Below are positions 42,774 through 51,189 of a stretch of 64,000 nucleotides of DNA, piece after piece. Numbering within the stretch: the first letter of the stretch is position 1; each line of letters opens with the position of its first letter. Both the position numbers and the translations under genes were made by a program. Under the pieces are notes generated by a model. The model was not told where the DNA came from. It saw only the letters and a list, made by a program, of their open reading frames with translations, and did no database searches. The stretch is from Bacillus_BD oryzisoli (lineage in GTDB: Bacteria > Bacillota > Bacilli > Bacillales > Cytobacillaceae). The DNA is taken from NCBI RefSeq assembly GCF_036670025.1, contig NZ_CP137640.1, forward strand, positions 5,552,001 through 5,616,000. Direction: 5' to 3'.

Positions 42774-42847
42774 TGGGTCACGGTGCCTGTCCCCTCGACC
42801 CAATTTCAGCAATCAGGCTGGGTCGCGGTGCCTGTCCCCCTGTTCCA
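42774..42847 (+). repeat. REP-like repeats, direct tandem pair
   Basis: Two copies in the same orientation, TGGGTCACGGTGCCTGTCCC at 42774 and TGGGTCGCGGTGCCTGTCCC at 42819, each preceded by CAATT(T)CAGCAATCAGRC, so the duplicated unit is about 45 bases and includes unique flank. The arms differ: CTCGACCC in one, CTGTTCCA in the other. Confidence 0.88.
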
Positions 42848-42934
42848 TCTTGCAAGTTTCTACTTTTTTAGACATAATAATTAGAATAGTGTAGAAATAT
42901 ATACGATTGCAGGAAGGAAGTACTAGAATGGGGT

Positions 42935-45682
42935 TTGGCATCAATGAATAAAAGAACGAGTTCCATTAGGGGGATGATCAGTATTTCGTTTATCATCCTA
43001 ATGGTAAGTACACTTCTGACCATAGGGTATATTATCTTTTCGAATTGGAAGGAATCGTCGGAAAACATTATTTTAAAAATGGAAAACGCCTCGAGTAGAG
43101 ATATCCAGAAAAAGATTGAAGAACTAATTTACCTTCCCTATTCGATGAATGCGATGAATCATAATGTAATTGAAAATGGGATTGTCGATATGAATAATAA
43201 GGCCGAACGAGATGTCTTTTTTACCAGTATTATGGAATCTAGCAATGAGAATATCTATAGCATCAGCTATGGTTTAGAAAACGGCGATTATTACGGTGCG
43301 CGCAGAACCGAAAATGGTAACATCCAACTCTATCGAAGCAATGCTGAAACAAACGGACATTCTTTATATTACTCGATAACGGAGGATTTGACGGAAGGAC
43401 AGTTTGTCGAGGACTTTGGAGAATTTGATCCCCGTACAAGACTATGGTATCAAATGACCAAAGAAGCGGGGAGGCCGATTTTTTCTCCATTGTACAAGCA
43501 TTTTATTAAGGATGATCTTGTCCTTACCTCTGCCTATCCGATTTATAATCATGACGGTCAATTTCAAGGCGTACTCGGGACACGGATTACTCTTTCTAGT
43601 CTAAACGGCTATTTGAAAGAACTCGTAGCCGATCGGGCTGCAACAGCTTATGTGATTGAAAGAAACACGGGTGAATTAGTGGCAAATTCACTTGATATTC
43701 AATCCTTTCAATCTCTTTCTGACGGCACGCTTAAAAGAATTTCAATCGACAGCCTTGAAGACAAAAACGTCCTAGAAGCCTATGAACATTATAAAAATAC
43801 AGGCGAAACAAAAGTGGTCAAAAAAACAGACGATGGGAACCTTCATATTAAACTAACAGAGTATAAAAAAGACGGAATTGATTGGTTGATCATTACCTCG
43901 ATCCCAGATAATCAGTTAACAGCCCAAATTAATAAAAACATTCAAGCAGCGATCGTCTTATCCATCATGGCGATGTTTCTTTCAATCATTATCTATAAAA
44001 AAGTAACAGATGTTATTTTAACACCTATACACAACTTAATCTGGTCTGCTGAACAATTCTCACAAGGTGCTCTTCTACACAGGGCCAAAATCTACAAGAA
44101 TGATGAAATCGGGAAGCTGTCCCATGTTTTTAATAACATGGCCGAGCAATTATATAAACATATTAATCATCTAGAAGAAAAGGTAAAAGAACGAACAACC
44201 GAAATCGAAAAAGCAAACAGGGAGTTAAACGCGGCAAAAATAGAAGCCGACAAAGCCAATAAAGCCAAAAGTGAATTTTTAGCCAATATGAGCCACGAAA
44301 TTCGGACACCGTTAAATGCAGTTATTGGTTTAAGCGATCTGCTGCAGGATACGATTAAGGACGAACAACAGCAAAACTATGTCAAAACGATTAATAGTGC
44401 TGGGAATAGTTTGCTGCTGATTATTAACGATATTCTCGACCTTTCAAAAATTGAAGCTGGAAAAATGGAAGTACAGTATAAGCCGATCAAGCTTCAAACG
44501 ATATTTAAAGAAATTGAAATGATCTTCATGCAAGAGGTCAACAGAAAAGAAATTCGTTTATTTGTAGACTTTCCAAATGACATTCCTGAAATCATCCTGT
44601 TGGACGAAGTCAGAATGCGGCAAATTTTATTAAATATTGTCGGGAATGCTGTGAAGTTTACAGAGAAAGGGTATGTAAAACTATCCATAAAAGCCATTCC
44701 ATCTAAAACGGGCAACAAACACTCTGTCGACCTGCGCCTATCTGTTCAAGATACAGGCATCGGTATTCCTGAAACGGAAAGGGAAAGAATATTTGAAGCT
44801 TTTACGCAAATTTCAGGACAAAGTATTAAAAAATATGGAGGCACCGGTCTCGGGCTTTCTATTACACAAAAATTAGTAGAATTGATGAACGGGAACATCT
44901 CGGTTGAGAGTGAAGTTGGCAAAGGCAGCGTGTTTCATATTGAATTTAAGAATGTCGAAATTGCCACGGATGTTGGATCAGAGTCAAAAGAAGCTGCATA
45001 CCCTTCTGTTTTGAAACACCAGTATGCAAATACAACCATACTTGTCGTGGATGACATGGAGACGAATCGCTTTTTATTAAAAGAATACCTGTCAAAAGCC
45101 GGAATTCGTGTCCTGCTGGCGCAAAATGGAGCAGAAGCACTTCAAGTGTGCAAGTCAGAAGAACCTGATTTAATCATTACAGACCTGTGTATGCCGATGA
45201 TCGATGGGGTTGAGCTCTCGATGAAACTACGAGAAAACCATCTGACAGCTCATATTCCAGTCATCGCGATAAGCGCTGATCTGCCAAAGGACCATCCATT
45301 TGATGGATCTCTCACGAAGCCTGTAACAAGCACCCAGCTATTCGGTGAAATTGCACCCTTCATTCAAAAAGGAGTTGTCGAGCATGACGCAAGTGTTCCT
45401 GATCATCAGGAGAAAAGCATCACGCAAGACACCATCACACCTGAAGTATTAGCTGATATTAGGAATCAAATAAATCCGTTATTAAAAAGATTAGAAACCT
45501 CCCTCATTATCAGCACGGTAAAAAGGTTAGCCCAGCTGCTAGTCACATTAGGGGAAAAACACCAATTGGAGCTGCTGATAACCAAAGGAAAAGAACTCAT
45601 GAATCATGCAGAATGCTACGATATTGTTCACATTAAGTTAGCACTAAAACAGATTGAAAAAATACTAGTAAAGGATCATTAA
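42935..45682 (+). CDS. Hybrid sensor histidine kinase with Cache sensor and receiver domain
   Basis: 915 residues: membrane helix 13-36, extracellular dCache sensor (about 45-330, FDPRTRLWYQ motif), helix 337-355, HAMP, coiled coil, HisKA with His454 in NMSHEIRTPLNAVIG, HATPase (LNIVGNAVKFT, DTGIGIP, GTGLGLSI), then a receiver domain with Asp750 in TDLCMPMIDG and Lys795. Start is TTG 42935 or ATG 42944; GGAAGGAAG lies upstream. The stop is 3 bases before the next gene, a receiver-kinase, with which it forms a phosphorelay pair. The ligand is probably a small organic molecule, as for most Cache sensors. Confidence 0.9.
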   Translation: MASMNKRTSSIRGMISISFIILMVSTLLTIGYIIFSNWKESSENIILKMENASSRDIQKKIEELIYLPYSMNAMNHNVIENGIVDMNNKAERDVFFTSIMESSNENIYSISYGLENGDYYGARRTENGNIQLYRSNAETNGHSLYYSITEDLTEGQFVEDFGEFDPRTRLWYQMTKEAGRPIFSPLYKHFIKDDLVLTSAYPIYNHDGQFQGVLGTRITLSSLNGYLKELVADRAATAYVIERNTGELVANSLDIQSFQSLSDGTLKRISIDSLEDKNVLEAYEHYKNTGETKVVKKTDDGNLHIKLTEYKKDGIDWLIITSIPDNQLTAQINKNIQAAIVLSIMAMFLSIIIYKKVTDVILTPIHNLIWSAEQFSQGALLHRAKIYKNDEIGKLSHVFNNMAEQLYKHINHLEEKVKERTTEIEKANRELNAAKIEADKANKAKSEFLANMSHEIRTPLNAVIGLSDLLQDTIKDEQQQNYVKTINSAGNSLLLIINDILDLSKIEAGKMEVQYKPIKLQTIFKEIEMIFMQEVNRKEIRLFVDFPNDIPEIILLDEVRMRQILLNIVGNAVKFTEKGYVKLSIKAIPSKTGNKHSVDLRLSVQDTGIGIPETERERIFEAFTQISGQSIKKYGGTGLGLSITQKLVELMNGNISVESEVGKGSVFHIEFKNVEIATDVGSESKEAAYPSVLKHQYANTTILVVDDMETNRFLLKEYLSKAGIRVLLAQNGAEALQVCKSEEPDLIITDLCMPMIDGVELSMKLRENHLTAHIPVIAISADLPKDHPFDGSLTKPVTSTQLFGEIAPFIQKGVVEHDASVPDHQEKSITQDTITPEVLADIRNQINPLLKRLETSLIISTVKRLAQLLVTLGEKHQLELLITKGKELMNHAECYDIVHIKLALKQIEKILVKDH

Positions 45683-45685
45683 TAA

Positions 45686-47296
45686 ATGGAAAATAGAGGT
45701 AATAATCTAGTATTAATCGTTGATGATAACCCAAATAATATTAAAGTGTTAGCCACGATCATGGCGGAGTGCGGGTATGAGCTTGGGATTGCCCAGAAGG
45801 CCCATGAAGTGTATCAATTTCTTGAAGAAAACATACCAGAGCTCATTTTATTGGACGTTGAGATGCCTGACATCGACGGCTATGAAGTATGCGGAACGCT
45901 TCAAGCGGACCCGAAATATAAAGAAATTCCCATCATCTTTTTAACGGTAAAAAGCGAAACAGAAGATATTGTAAAAGGGTTTGAGCTGGGAGCCGTAGAT
46001 TATATCACGAAGCCTTTTAACAGAAGAGAGCTAATTTCGAGGGTACGGACCCATATATCCCTTAAACGGTCAAAGGATGAATTGGCCCAGAAGAATCAGG
46101 AGCTCGAACAGGTTTTACAGGCTAGGAAAAAGCTGGAGGAAGAAAAGGACTTATTAACGCAGAAGCTGCTTCAACACCATGACCTCCTCGAAAAAACTGT
46201 TAAGGAGCGGACAAAAGAACTAGCAGCCGCTAATGAGAAGATCAGCAGAATCATCCATAGTATTACAGACGGATTCGCTGCATTGGATAAAAATTGGAAC
46301 TATATTTATGTCAATGATCATCACGTTTTTCCTGAGTATCTAACAGCAAAGGATGTAATAGGAAAAAACGTGTGGAGTATTTTTCCAAATGCAGTGGATA
46401 CGTTTTTGTACCAGGAATTCCATCGCGCCATGACAGAAAGGATTGCGGTCCACTTCGAATCCCCTTCCTATCATGATGATTCATGGTTTGCCGTAAATGT
46501 TTACCCGTTTGAAGACGGGATCTGCTGTTTTGTTAGGGATATAACTGAAAAGAAAAAATATGAACAGGAAATGAAACGTTTATCAGGACTAGAGTTAATT
46601 GGACAAATGGCAGCAGGAATCAGCCATGAAATCCGCAATCCTATGACCACAGTACGCGGATTTTTACAGCTATTAAATGAAAAAAATGAGTTTGGGCAGT
46701 TTACTGATTACTTTACACTCATGATCGATGAACTAGACCGTGCGAATGCCATTATTTCAGAATTTCTTTCCATGGGTACGATCAAGACAACCAATCTGGA
46801 GAGATTAAATTTAAATTCAATACTATATGATCTAAGTCCTTTACTACATGCGAATGCAAGTAATCAAAATAAAGAAATAATAATGGAAACGAGTGAGATT
46901 CCTAGTTTACTATTGAACCGGAATGAAATGCGTCAATTAATCCTGAATCTTTACCGTAATGGCCTAGAAGCCATGGAACCTGGAAAAGAGCTGACAATCA
47001 GAACCTACATGGAAAAAGAACAGGTGGTCCTCTCCATCCAGGACCAAGGAGAAGGAATTAAACCAGAAGTGTTAGAAAAATTAGGCACTCCTTTCTTCTC
47101 AACAAAAGATAACGGGACCGGATTGGGCCTCGGCGTCTGCTTCGCCATTGCCGCCCGCCACCATGCCACAATCGACATCCAAACCGGAGAAACAGGAACA
47201 ACCTTCCTCATCAAATTTCCCGGGTCGGAGGGACAGCGGGTCGGGGGGACAGGCACTACGACCCACTTGTCTTCATTTAATACAATAGGTAGTTAA
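45686..47296 (+). CDS. Receiver-PAS-histidine kinase with repeat-derived C-terminus
   Basis: 536 residues: receiver domain with Asp57 in LLDVEMPDIDG and Lys109, coiled coil 125-185, PAS 190-290, HisKA with His314 in AAGISHEIRNPMTTVRG, HATPase ending GTGLGLGVC...GTTFLIKFP. The natural end is near FLIKFP; the remaining 25 residues (GSEGQRVGGTGTTTHLSSFN...) are read from a REP-like repeat at 47222-47265. Probably receives phosphate from, or is tuned by, the hybrid kinase encoded just upstream. The kinase half is close to the PAS kinase at 28550. Confidence 0.9.
   Translation: MENRGNNLVLIVDDNPNNIKVLATIMAECGYELGIAQKAHEVYQFLEENIPELILLDVEMPDIDGYEVCGTLQADPKYKEIPIIFLTVKSETEDIVKGFELGAVDYITKPFNRRELISRVRTHISLKRSKDELAQKNQELEQVLQARKKLEEEKDLLTQKLLQHHDLLEKTVKERTKELAAANEKISRIIHSITDGFAALDKNWNYIYVNDHHVFPEYLTAKDVIGKNVWSIFPNAVDTFLYQEFHRAMTERIAVHFESPSYHDDSWFAVNVYPFEDGICCFVRDITEKKKYEQEMKRLSGLELIGQMAAGISHEIRNPMTTVRGFLQLLNEKNEFGQFTDYFTLMIDELDRANAIISEFLSMGTIKTTNLERLNLNSILYDLSPLLHANASNQNKEIIMETSEIPSLLLNRNEMRQLILNLYRNGLEAMEPGKELTIRTYMEKEQVVLSIQDQGEGIKPEVLEKLGTPFFSTKDNGTGLGLGVCFAIAARHHATIDIQTGETGTTFLIKFPGSEGQRVGGTGTTTHLSSFNTIGS
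47222..47265 (-). repeat. REP-like repeat in the 3' end of the kinase gene
   Basis: A truncated copy GGGTCGGAGGGACAGC followed by GGGTCGGGGGGACAGGCACT and ACGACCCA. Translated as the kinase tail. Confidence 0.85.
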
Positions 47297-47314
47297 GCTG
47301 CCTTATCATAATCT

Positions 47315-47344
47315 AGCCCCACTAAAGGTACATGTGGGGCTTTT
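47315..47344 (+). terminator. Terminator of the two-kinase operon
   Basis: AGCCCCAC and GTGGGGCTTTT form a stem with an 11-base loop and T run. Confidence 0.8.
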
Positions 47345-47402
47345 ACCTAATTAAGGTTTTAGCTCCTAGTCCTCGTTCCTCTAATTGACCAAGATTCCTA
47401 GT

Positions 47403-47771
47403 TTATTTTCTTTTTAAATACTTTTCGTTAATGATAAGAACTTTTCCGTTCGCAGCTTTTACATATTTTCGATTAATGAATTTATATTTTTCAAATGCAA
47501 AATGTCCAAAAATGTAAATTGGCAGGATCATGATCAAGTGAATAACTAGTTGCCGTATCAAGGCGAATTCATTTCCCATGATATAAATCGTCGTAACAGC
47601 ATGTGCCGCGAGGGTTGTCATTAAGATAATTACCACATTACAAATATGAAAAACAACAACATCCTTTTTTTCGCCAAACATTCGCTCTAGTTCAGATTTA
47701 AAATAAAGCGTGATAAATACTGTTATTACAATTACAAAAAAGGAAATCACATATGCAAGAACAGTGTCCAT
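47403..47771 (-). CDS. Hypothetical membrane protein, 122 residues
   Basis: Three or four membrane helices (AYVISFFVIVITVFITLYF; VVFHICNVVIILMTTLAAHA; QLVIHLIMILPIYIFGHFAF) and a basic C-terminal tail (KYKFINRKYVKAANGK). GGAGG precedes the ATG at good spacing. It converges on the kinase operon and has no close partner. Family not recognised. Confidence 0.65.
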   Translation of the reverse strand: MDTVLAYVISFFVIVITVFITLYFKSELERMFGEKKDVVVFHICNVVIILMTTLAAHAVTTIYIMGNEFALIRQLVIHLIMILPIYIFGHFAFEKYKFINRKYVKAANGKVLIINEKYLKRK

Positions 47772-47849
47772 TTGTTAAACCTCCGCTCTTATTATTCCCC
47801 TTGATTCTCACCATCGCATTTCCACATATGTGTTAAACCACCTGTAACA

Positions 47850-47876
47850 AAAAAAGCCGCTAAGGGCTTCTTTTTT
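47850..47876 (-). terminator. Terminator of nitroreductase gene
   Basis: AAAAAAAGCC...GGGCTTCTTTTTT stem just past the nitroreductase stop, minus strand. Confidence 0.7.
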
Positions 47877-47884
47877 CACTCTTT

Positions 47885-48370
47885 TTAAGGAAGATACTTT
47901 ATTTTATCTTCAATAATTGTTCTTTCTTTTGGCTGGTTAATTTCCTCTGGATACCCCACACCAAATACACCGATGACATCATAATCATCTGGAACACCTA
48001 GAATGTCACGCTTTTGCTGATTATTTCCCATTGATGACCAGAAAGTTCCAACCCCTTCTGCCCATGCGGCTAAGTTAAAATTTTGTACAAAGCATGCTGT
48101 AGCCAGAACATTCTCATAGGTTTCAGCTTCTGTGGCACCGTGCTTAGATAAAACAGCAAGTACAACAGGGGCATTCCAGAAATCAGATTTGTGGTTTAAC
48201 TGTGCTCTTGTCTCCGGACCAACCAAGTAAACTTCCCAAGGTTCAGTCATTCTATGATTGGGAGCCATTGTACCGGCCTGCAGCCATTTGTTGATCTGCT
48301 CCATATCGACTGGATCTGATTTGAAGTTCTTTATATTGCGTCGTGAATAAATGATATCTAAGATATCCAT
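47885..48370 (-). CDS. Nitroreductase family protein (short form)
   Basis: 161 residues, shorter than the usual 190-220 of NfsB-type flavoenzymes. FMN-binding start MDILDIIYSRRNIKNF, then TMAPNHRMTEPWEVYLV, and GVGTFWSSMG; YVG-type ending GVGYPEE. FMN-dependent NAD(P)H oxidoreductase of unknown substrate. Short members of this type occur in Bacillus (YdfN/YodC-like), so truncation need not be assumed. The palindrome ACCTTTGGAG/CTCCAAAGGT at 48479-48508 lies upstream. Confidence 0.82.
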   Translation of the reverse strand: MDILDIIYSRRNIKNFKSDPVDMEQINKWLQAGTMAPNHRMTEPWEVYLVGPETRAQLNHKSDFWNAPVVLAVLSKHGATEAETYENVLATACFVQNFNLAAWAEGVGTFWSSMGNNQQKRDILGVPDDYDVIGVFGVGYPEEINQPKERTIIEDKIKYLP

Positions 48371-48478
48371 AGTAATTCCTCCCCTTTAGTGCTATGTTAT
48401 TAACAACTGTATACAATCGTATACAAGAAGTCAAATAAATTGTCTGATTACTTATTAAATTACCACCAACATAATAAA

Positions 48479-48508
48479 ACCTTTGGAGATACTCACAACT
48501 CCAAAGGT
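48479..48508. repeat. Stem-loop near the nitroreductase promoter
   Basis: ACCTTTGGAG and CTCCAAAGGT, 10-base loop. Could be a terminator for a lost gene or an operator. Confidence 0.4.
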
Positions 48509-48552
48509 CTTCACAAAGAGAAGATACCAATACCAACTAGGACTCAAGAACG

Positions 48553-48615
48553 TAGCGCCTATCCCTGCGTTCTGGGGACAGGCACCTTGTCCCAAAGTGC
48601 CTGCCACTATGTTCC
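48553..48615. repeat. REP-like repeats, inverted pair, partly diverged
   Basis: CGCCTATCCCTGCGTTCTGG, GGACAGGCACCTTGTCCCA, AAGTGCCTGCCACTATGTTCC. The right half touches the stop of the small gene at 48616. Confidence 0.75.
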
Positions 48616-48759
48616 TCAAAAATTATCATTGTAATCATAGCGAAATCCGTCTTTTTGGGCAGGGGCCTGCCCTTCCATTTGCGAATTGCCGGTTTTATTT
48701 TGTAAAGCCTGCGCCTTACCGTTTATTTTATTCGTTTGCTGCTTTTTATTTGTTTTCAA
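48616..48759 (-). CDS. Small hydrophilic protein, 47 residues, possibly spore-related
   Basis: TTG at 48759 follows AGGAGG by 7 bases on the minus strand. The peptide starts MKTNKKQQTNKINGKAQALQ and continues NKTGNSQMEGQAPAQKDGF, ending YDYNDNF. It is Lys/Gln/Asn-rich with no hydrophobic core, like many small acid-soluble spore proteins, but no named family is matched. Not long enough for ordinary gene calling. Confidence 0.5.
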   Translation of the reverse strand: MKTNKKQQTNKINGKAQALQNKTGNSQMEGQAPAQKDGFRYDYNDNF

Positions 48760-48836
48760 AGAAAAAACCTCCTATCAATTTATCTCACCTATTATCCCTG
48801 GAAAGTCCGCTAATTATTCGATTAATGGTATAGATG

Positions 48837-48865
48837 TGGTACAGAGGGACAGGCACCGCGACCCA
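48837..48865 (-). repeat. REP-like repeat, single
   Basis: TGGTACAGAGGGACAGGCACC then GCGACCCA. Confidence 0.85.
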
Positions 48866-48886
48866 GTTTGAAAATATGAACAAATC

Positions 48887-48952
48887 AAAAGGACAGGTTC
48901 CACGTCCGTACGGTATTACATAATCGTACGAAAGTGGAACCTGTCCCTTTTC
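48887..48952. terminator. Long stem-loop terminator of the glutaredoxin gene, with repeat-like arms
   Basis: AAAAGGACAGGTTCCAC and GTGGAACCTGTCCCTTTT pair over 16 bases and an inner CGTACG/CGTACG adds a second stem. The arms contain GGACAGGTTCCAC, a variant of the REP-like core, so the terminator probably arose from an inverted pair. Confidence 0.75.
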
Positions 48953-48953
48953 C

Positions 48954-49184
48954 TTATTTTACATATTGCATCAGTGTTTCCGGGTCAAAGCCAAGGACCC
49001 AATGACCATTTACTTTTGTCTGCGGTACGCCCATTTGTCCAGTTTCCTTGACAAGCTTTTGGGCAGCGACTTGATCTGTCTGCACATTTACTTCATTATA
49101 GTTTAATCCTTGTGATTCAAGAAACTGTTTCATCATTGTACAGTACGGACAAGTATTGGTTGAATATACCGTAATATCGTTCAT
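48954..49184 (-). CDS. Glutaredoxin-family (NrdH/YruB-like) protein
   Basis: 76 residues, thioredoxin fold. Redox motif CPYC in STNTCPYCTMMKQFL, cis-proline GVPQTKVNG and the end GFDPETLMQYV. Small cytosolic thiol-disulfide carrier. GGGAGG lies ahead of the ATG. Upstream lies the damaged catalase gene, both linked to oxidative stress, but with separate terminators. Confidence 0.88.
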   Translation of the reverse strand: MNDITVYSTNTCPYCTMMKQFLESQGLNYNEVNVQTDQVAAQKLVKETGQMGVPQTKVNGHWVLGFDPETLMQYVK

Positions 49185-49323
49185 TTTGCATGCCTCCCCA
49201 TCTTTATACCCTAATAGGTATAGTAAAATATCCTGGCCATGCTGTCAATTATTCAGCCTTCCTTTGTAAAAAAAGAGAATTTTACTGGACTCAACTTATT
49301 TTTCCCTATGATTGATAAAAATT

Positions 49324-49350
49324 AATGCCAGAGTGGCTCTATCTGGCATT
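49324..49350 (-). terminator. Terminator of the catalase pseudogene
   Basis: AATGCCAGA and TCTGGCATT pair; minus strand continues AATTTTTAT. Confidence 0.65.
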
Positions 49351-49385
49351 GTGTATGGGCACCACTCCCTTTTACCCCTTTGGAT

Positions 49386-49414
49386 TGGGTCGCGGTGCCT
49401 GTCCCCCCGACCCA
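49386..49414 (+). repeat. REP-like repeat, single, abutting catalase 3' end
   Basis: TGGGTCGCGGTGCCTGTCCC followed by CCCGACCCA; its last base precedes the catalase stop codon directly. Confidence 0.88.
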
Positions 49415-50963
49415 TTAATAAGGATCGGCTTTTTGGCTTTTATTTACGGCATCTTTTGTTGCTTCATTCTGCGCTAATGATCCTTGGCCGCCATATTTTG
49501 ATTTTCCTGCTTCACGTCCAGGGACTTTATTTTCCTGTTTCATTTCTTTCATGACCTTTTCGATTCCTTCTTTTACACGACGGCCATAGTCTTCATCGGC
49601 TTGTGTGAAGTGATCGATCATTGCATCTTGAATTCGTTTGTTACATACGGCAAGCGCTTCGGATAGATTTTTGATTAATTCTTCGCGCTCCCAGTCTTCA
49701 AAGCTGCGGTAGGTATGTCCCGCCTGCCCGTAGTTGTTCGGGCGATCAATCGGGGCACTCATTGCAGCAGCATTGTACATCGGCTGGTGTGGTGCACGGC
49801 CTTCGGTGCTAGCTTCCTTAAAGCCGCCGAGCATGGATGGTTCATAGTTAATATGTGGATTTTCTCCAGACTCTTTCGGATCACGGATATCCATTTGTCC
49901 GCGATGCTGGTTCGTGCGAACAGGTGCTTTCGGTGCGTTCACAGGCAATTTTAAATAATTCGCCCCGATCCGATAGCGCTGCGTATCAGAGTAAGAGAAG
50001 GTACGGCCCTGCAGCATTTTATCATCTGAAAAATCCATACCATCGACAAGAACCCCTGTACCAAAGGCAGCCTGCTCAATCTCCGCATGAAAATCGACTG
50101 GATTTCGGTCAAGAACCATCCGGCCCACCGGCAGCCATGGGAACTTTTCCTCCGGCCAGAGTTTTGTATCATCAAGCGGATCAAAATCGAGCTCAGGATG
50201 GTAATCATCTTCCATAATCTGGACAAAAAGCTCCCATTCTGGATAATCCCCGCGTTCAATCGCTTCATACAAATCCTGTGTCGCATGACCGACGTTTTTC
50301 GCTTGAATCTCGTTTGCCTCTTCTTGTGTTAAATTACGAATTCCTTGCTTCGGCTCCCAGTGATATTTTACCAGCACAGCCTCACCTTTGGCATTGACCC
50401 ACTTATAGGTGTTGACACCGGAACCCTGCATGTGGCGGTAGGTTGCGGGAATGCCCCATGGAGAAAATAAAAATGTAATCATATGCGTTGCTTCTGGCGT
50501 TCGGGAAACGAAATCAAACATCCGCTCAGGATTCGGCACATTCGAAGCTGGGTCCGCCTTAAACGCATGAATCATATCAGGGAACTTCATCGCATCACGG
50601 ATAAAGAAAATTTTCAGGTTGTTCCCAACGAGATCCCAGTTGCCATCGTGTTCTTTTCCCAGCACCTGAAAATACTTTCGCGCGCGTATACTTTTCTACT
50701 GGTTCATTTCCAACCTTTCCGTATGTTTCAAAATAACCAAAGGCTCCGGACCCTCGTGCGTGTACAACTCGTTCCGGTATCTCTTCACGGTCAAAGTGGG
50801 AAATTTTCTCAATGAAATGGTAATTCTCAAGTGTGGCCGGACCGCGATTTCCAATTGTACGTATATTTTGATTATCCGAAACAGGATGCCCCTGCCTTGT
50901 CGTTAACGTATCACGTTCCACGTCTTGTCCATTTGAAGCATTAACATTTTTATTCTCTTCCAT
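49415..50963 (-). pseudogene. Catalase gene (clade-1-like monofunctional haem catalase) with internal deletion and frameshift
   Basis: Two overlapping frames together encode a catalase. The first (50963 to 50595) holds the N-terminus, with catalytic His in ERVVHARGSGAFGYFE, up to KVFSGAGKRT. The second (to 49415) resumes at GNWDLVGNNLKIFFIRDAMK with the distal Asn, then the proximal haem Tyr in SYSDTQRYRIGANY and a long C-terminus. About 35 residues that normally link them (the PVFVRFSTV...RGFAVKFYTEEG stretch) are missing and the frame changes at the join near 50660. The product cannot be a working catalase. Confidence 0.85.
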
Positions 50964-51028
50964 AACGAAGCCCTCCTTAAACTATTCACTTCTTTCTTTT
51001 ACCCATTAATGGAAAAATTATACTAACT

Positions 51029-51058
51029 TGGAACAGGGGGGACAGGCACCGCGACCCA
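51029..51058 (-). repeat. REP-like repeat, single
   Basis: TGGAACAGGGGGGACAGGCA, then CCGCGACCCA. In the promoter gap of the catalase pseudogene. Confidence 0.85.
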
Positions 51059-51189
51059 TTCGAACTAGAACTAGGGAAAAGGTCCACGCCTAAGTAAATA
51101 AAAGAGGACAGTGACCGTTTTTTTCTCTCCGAACAAGGATCTGTATCTTTCCTATGCTCGGATTGGATTGTGGGGCCTGTCCCTTTGTC

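Noticed and set aside
48252..48536. 94-codon minus-strand frame overlapping the nitroreductase start
   Set aside because: Shadow of the nitroreductase gene and its promoter; no family features.
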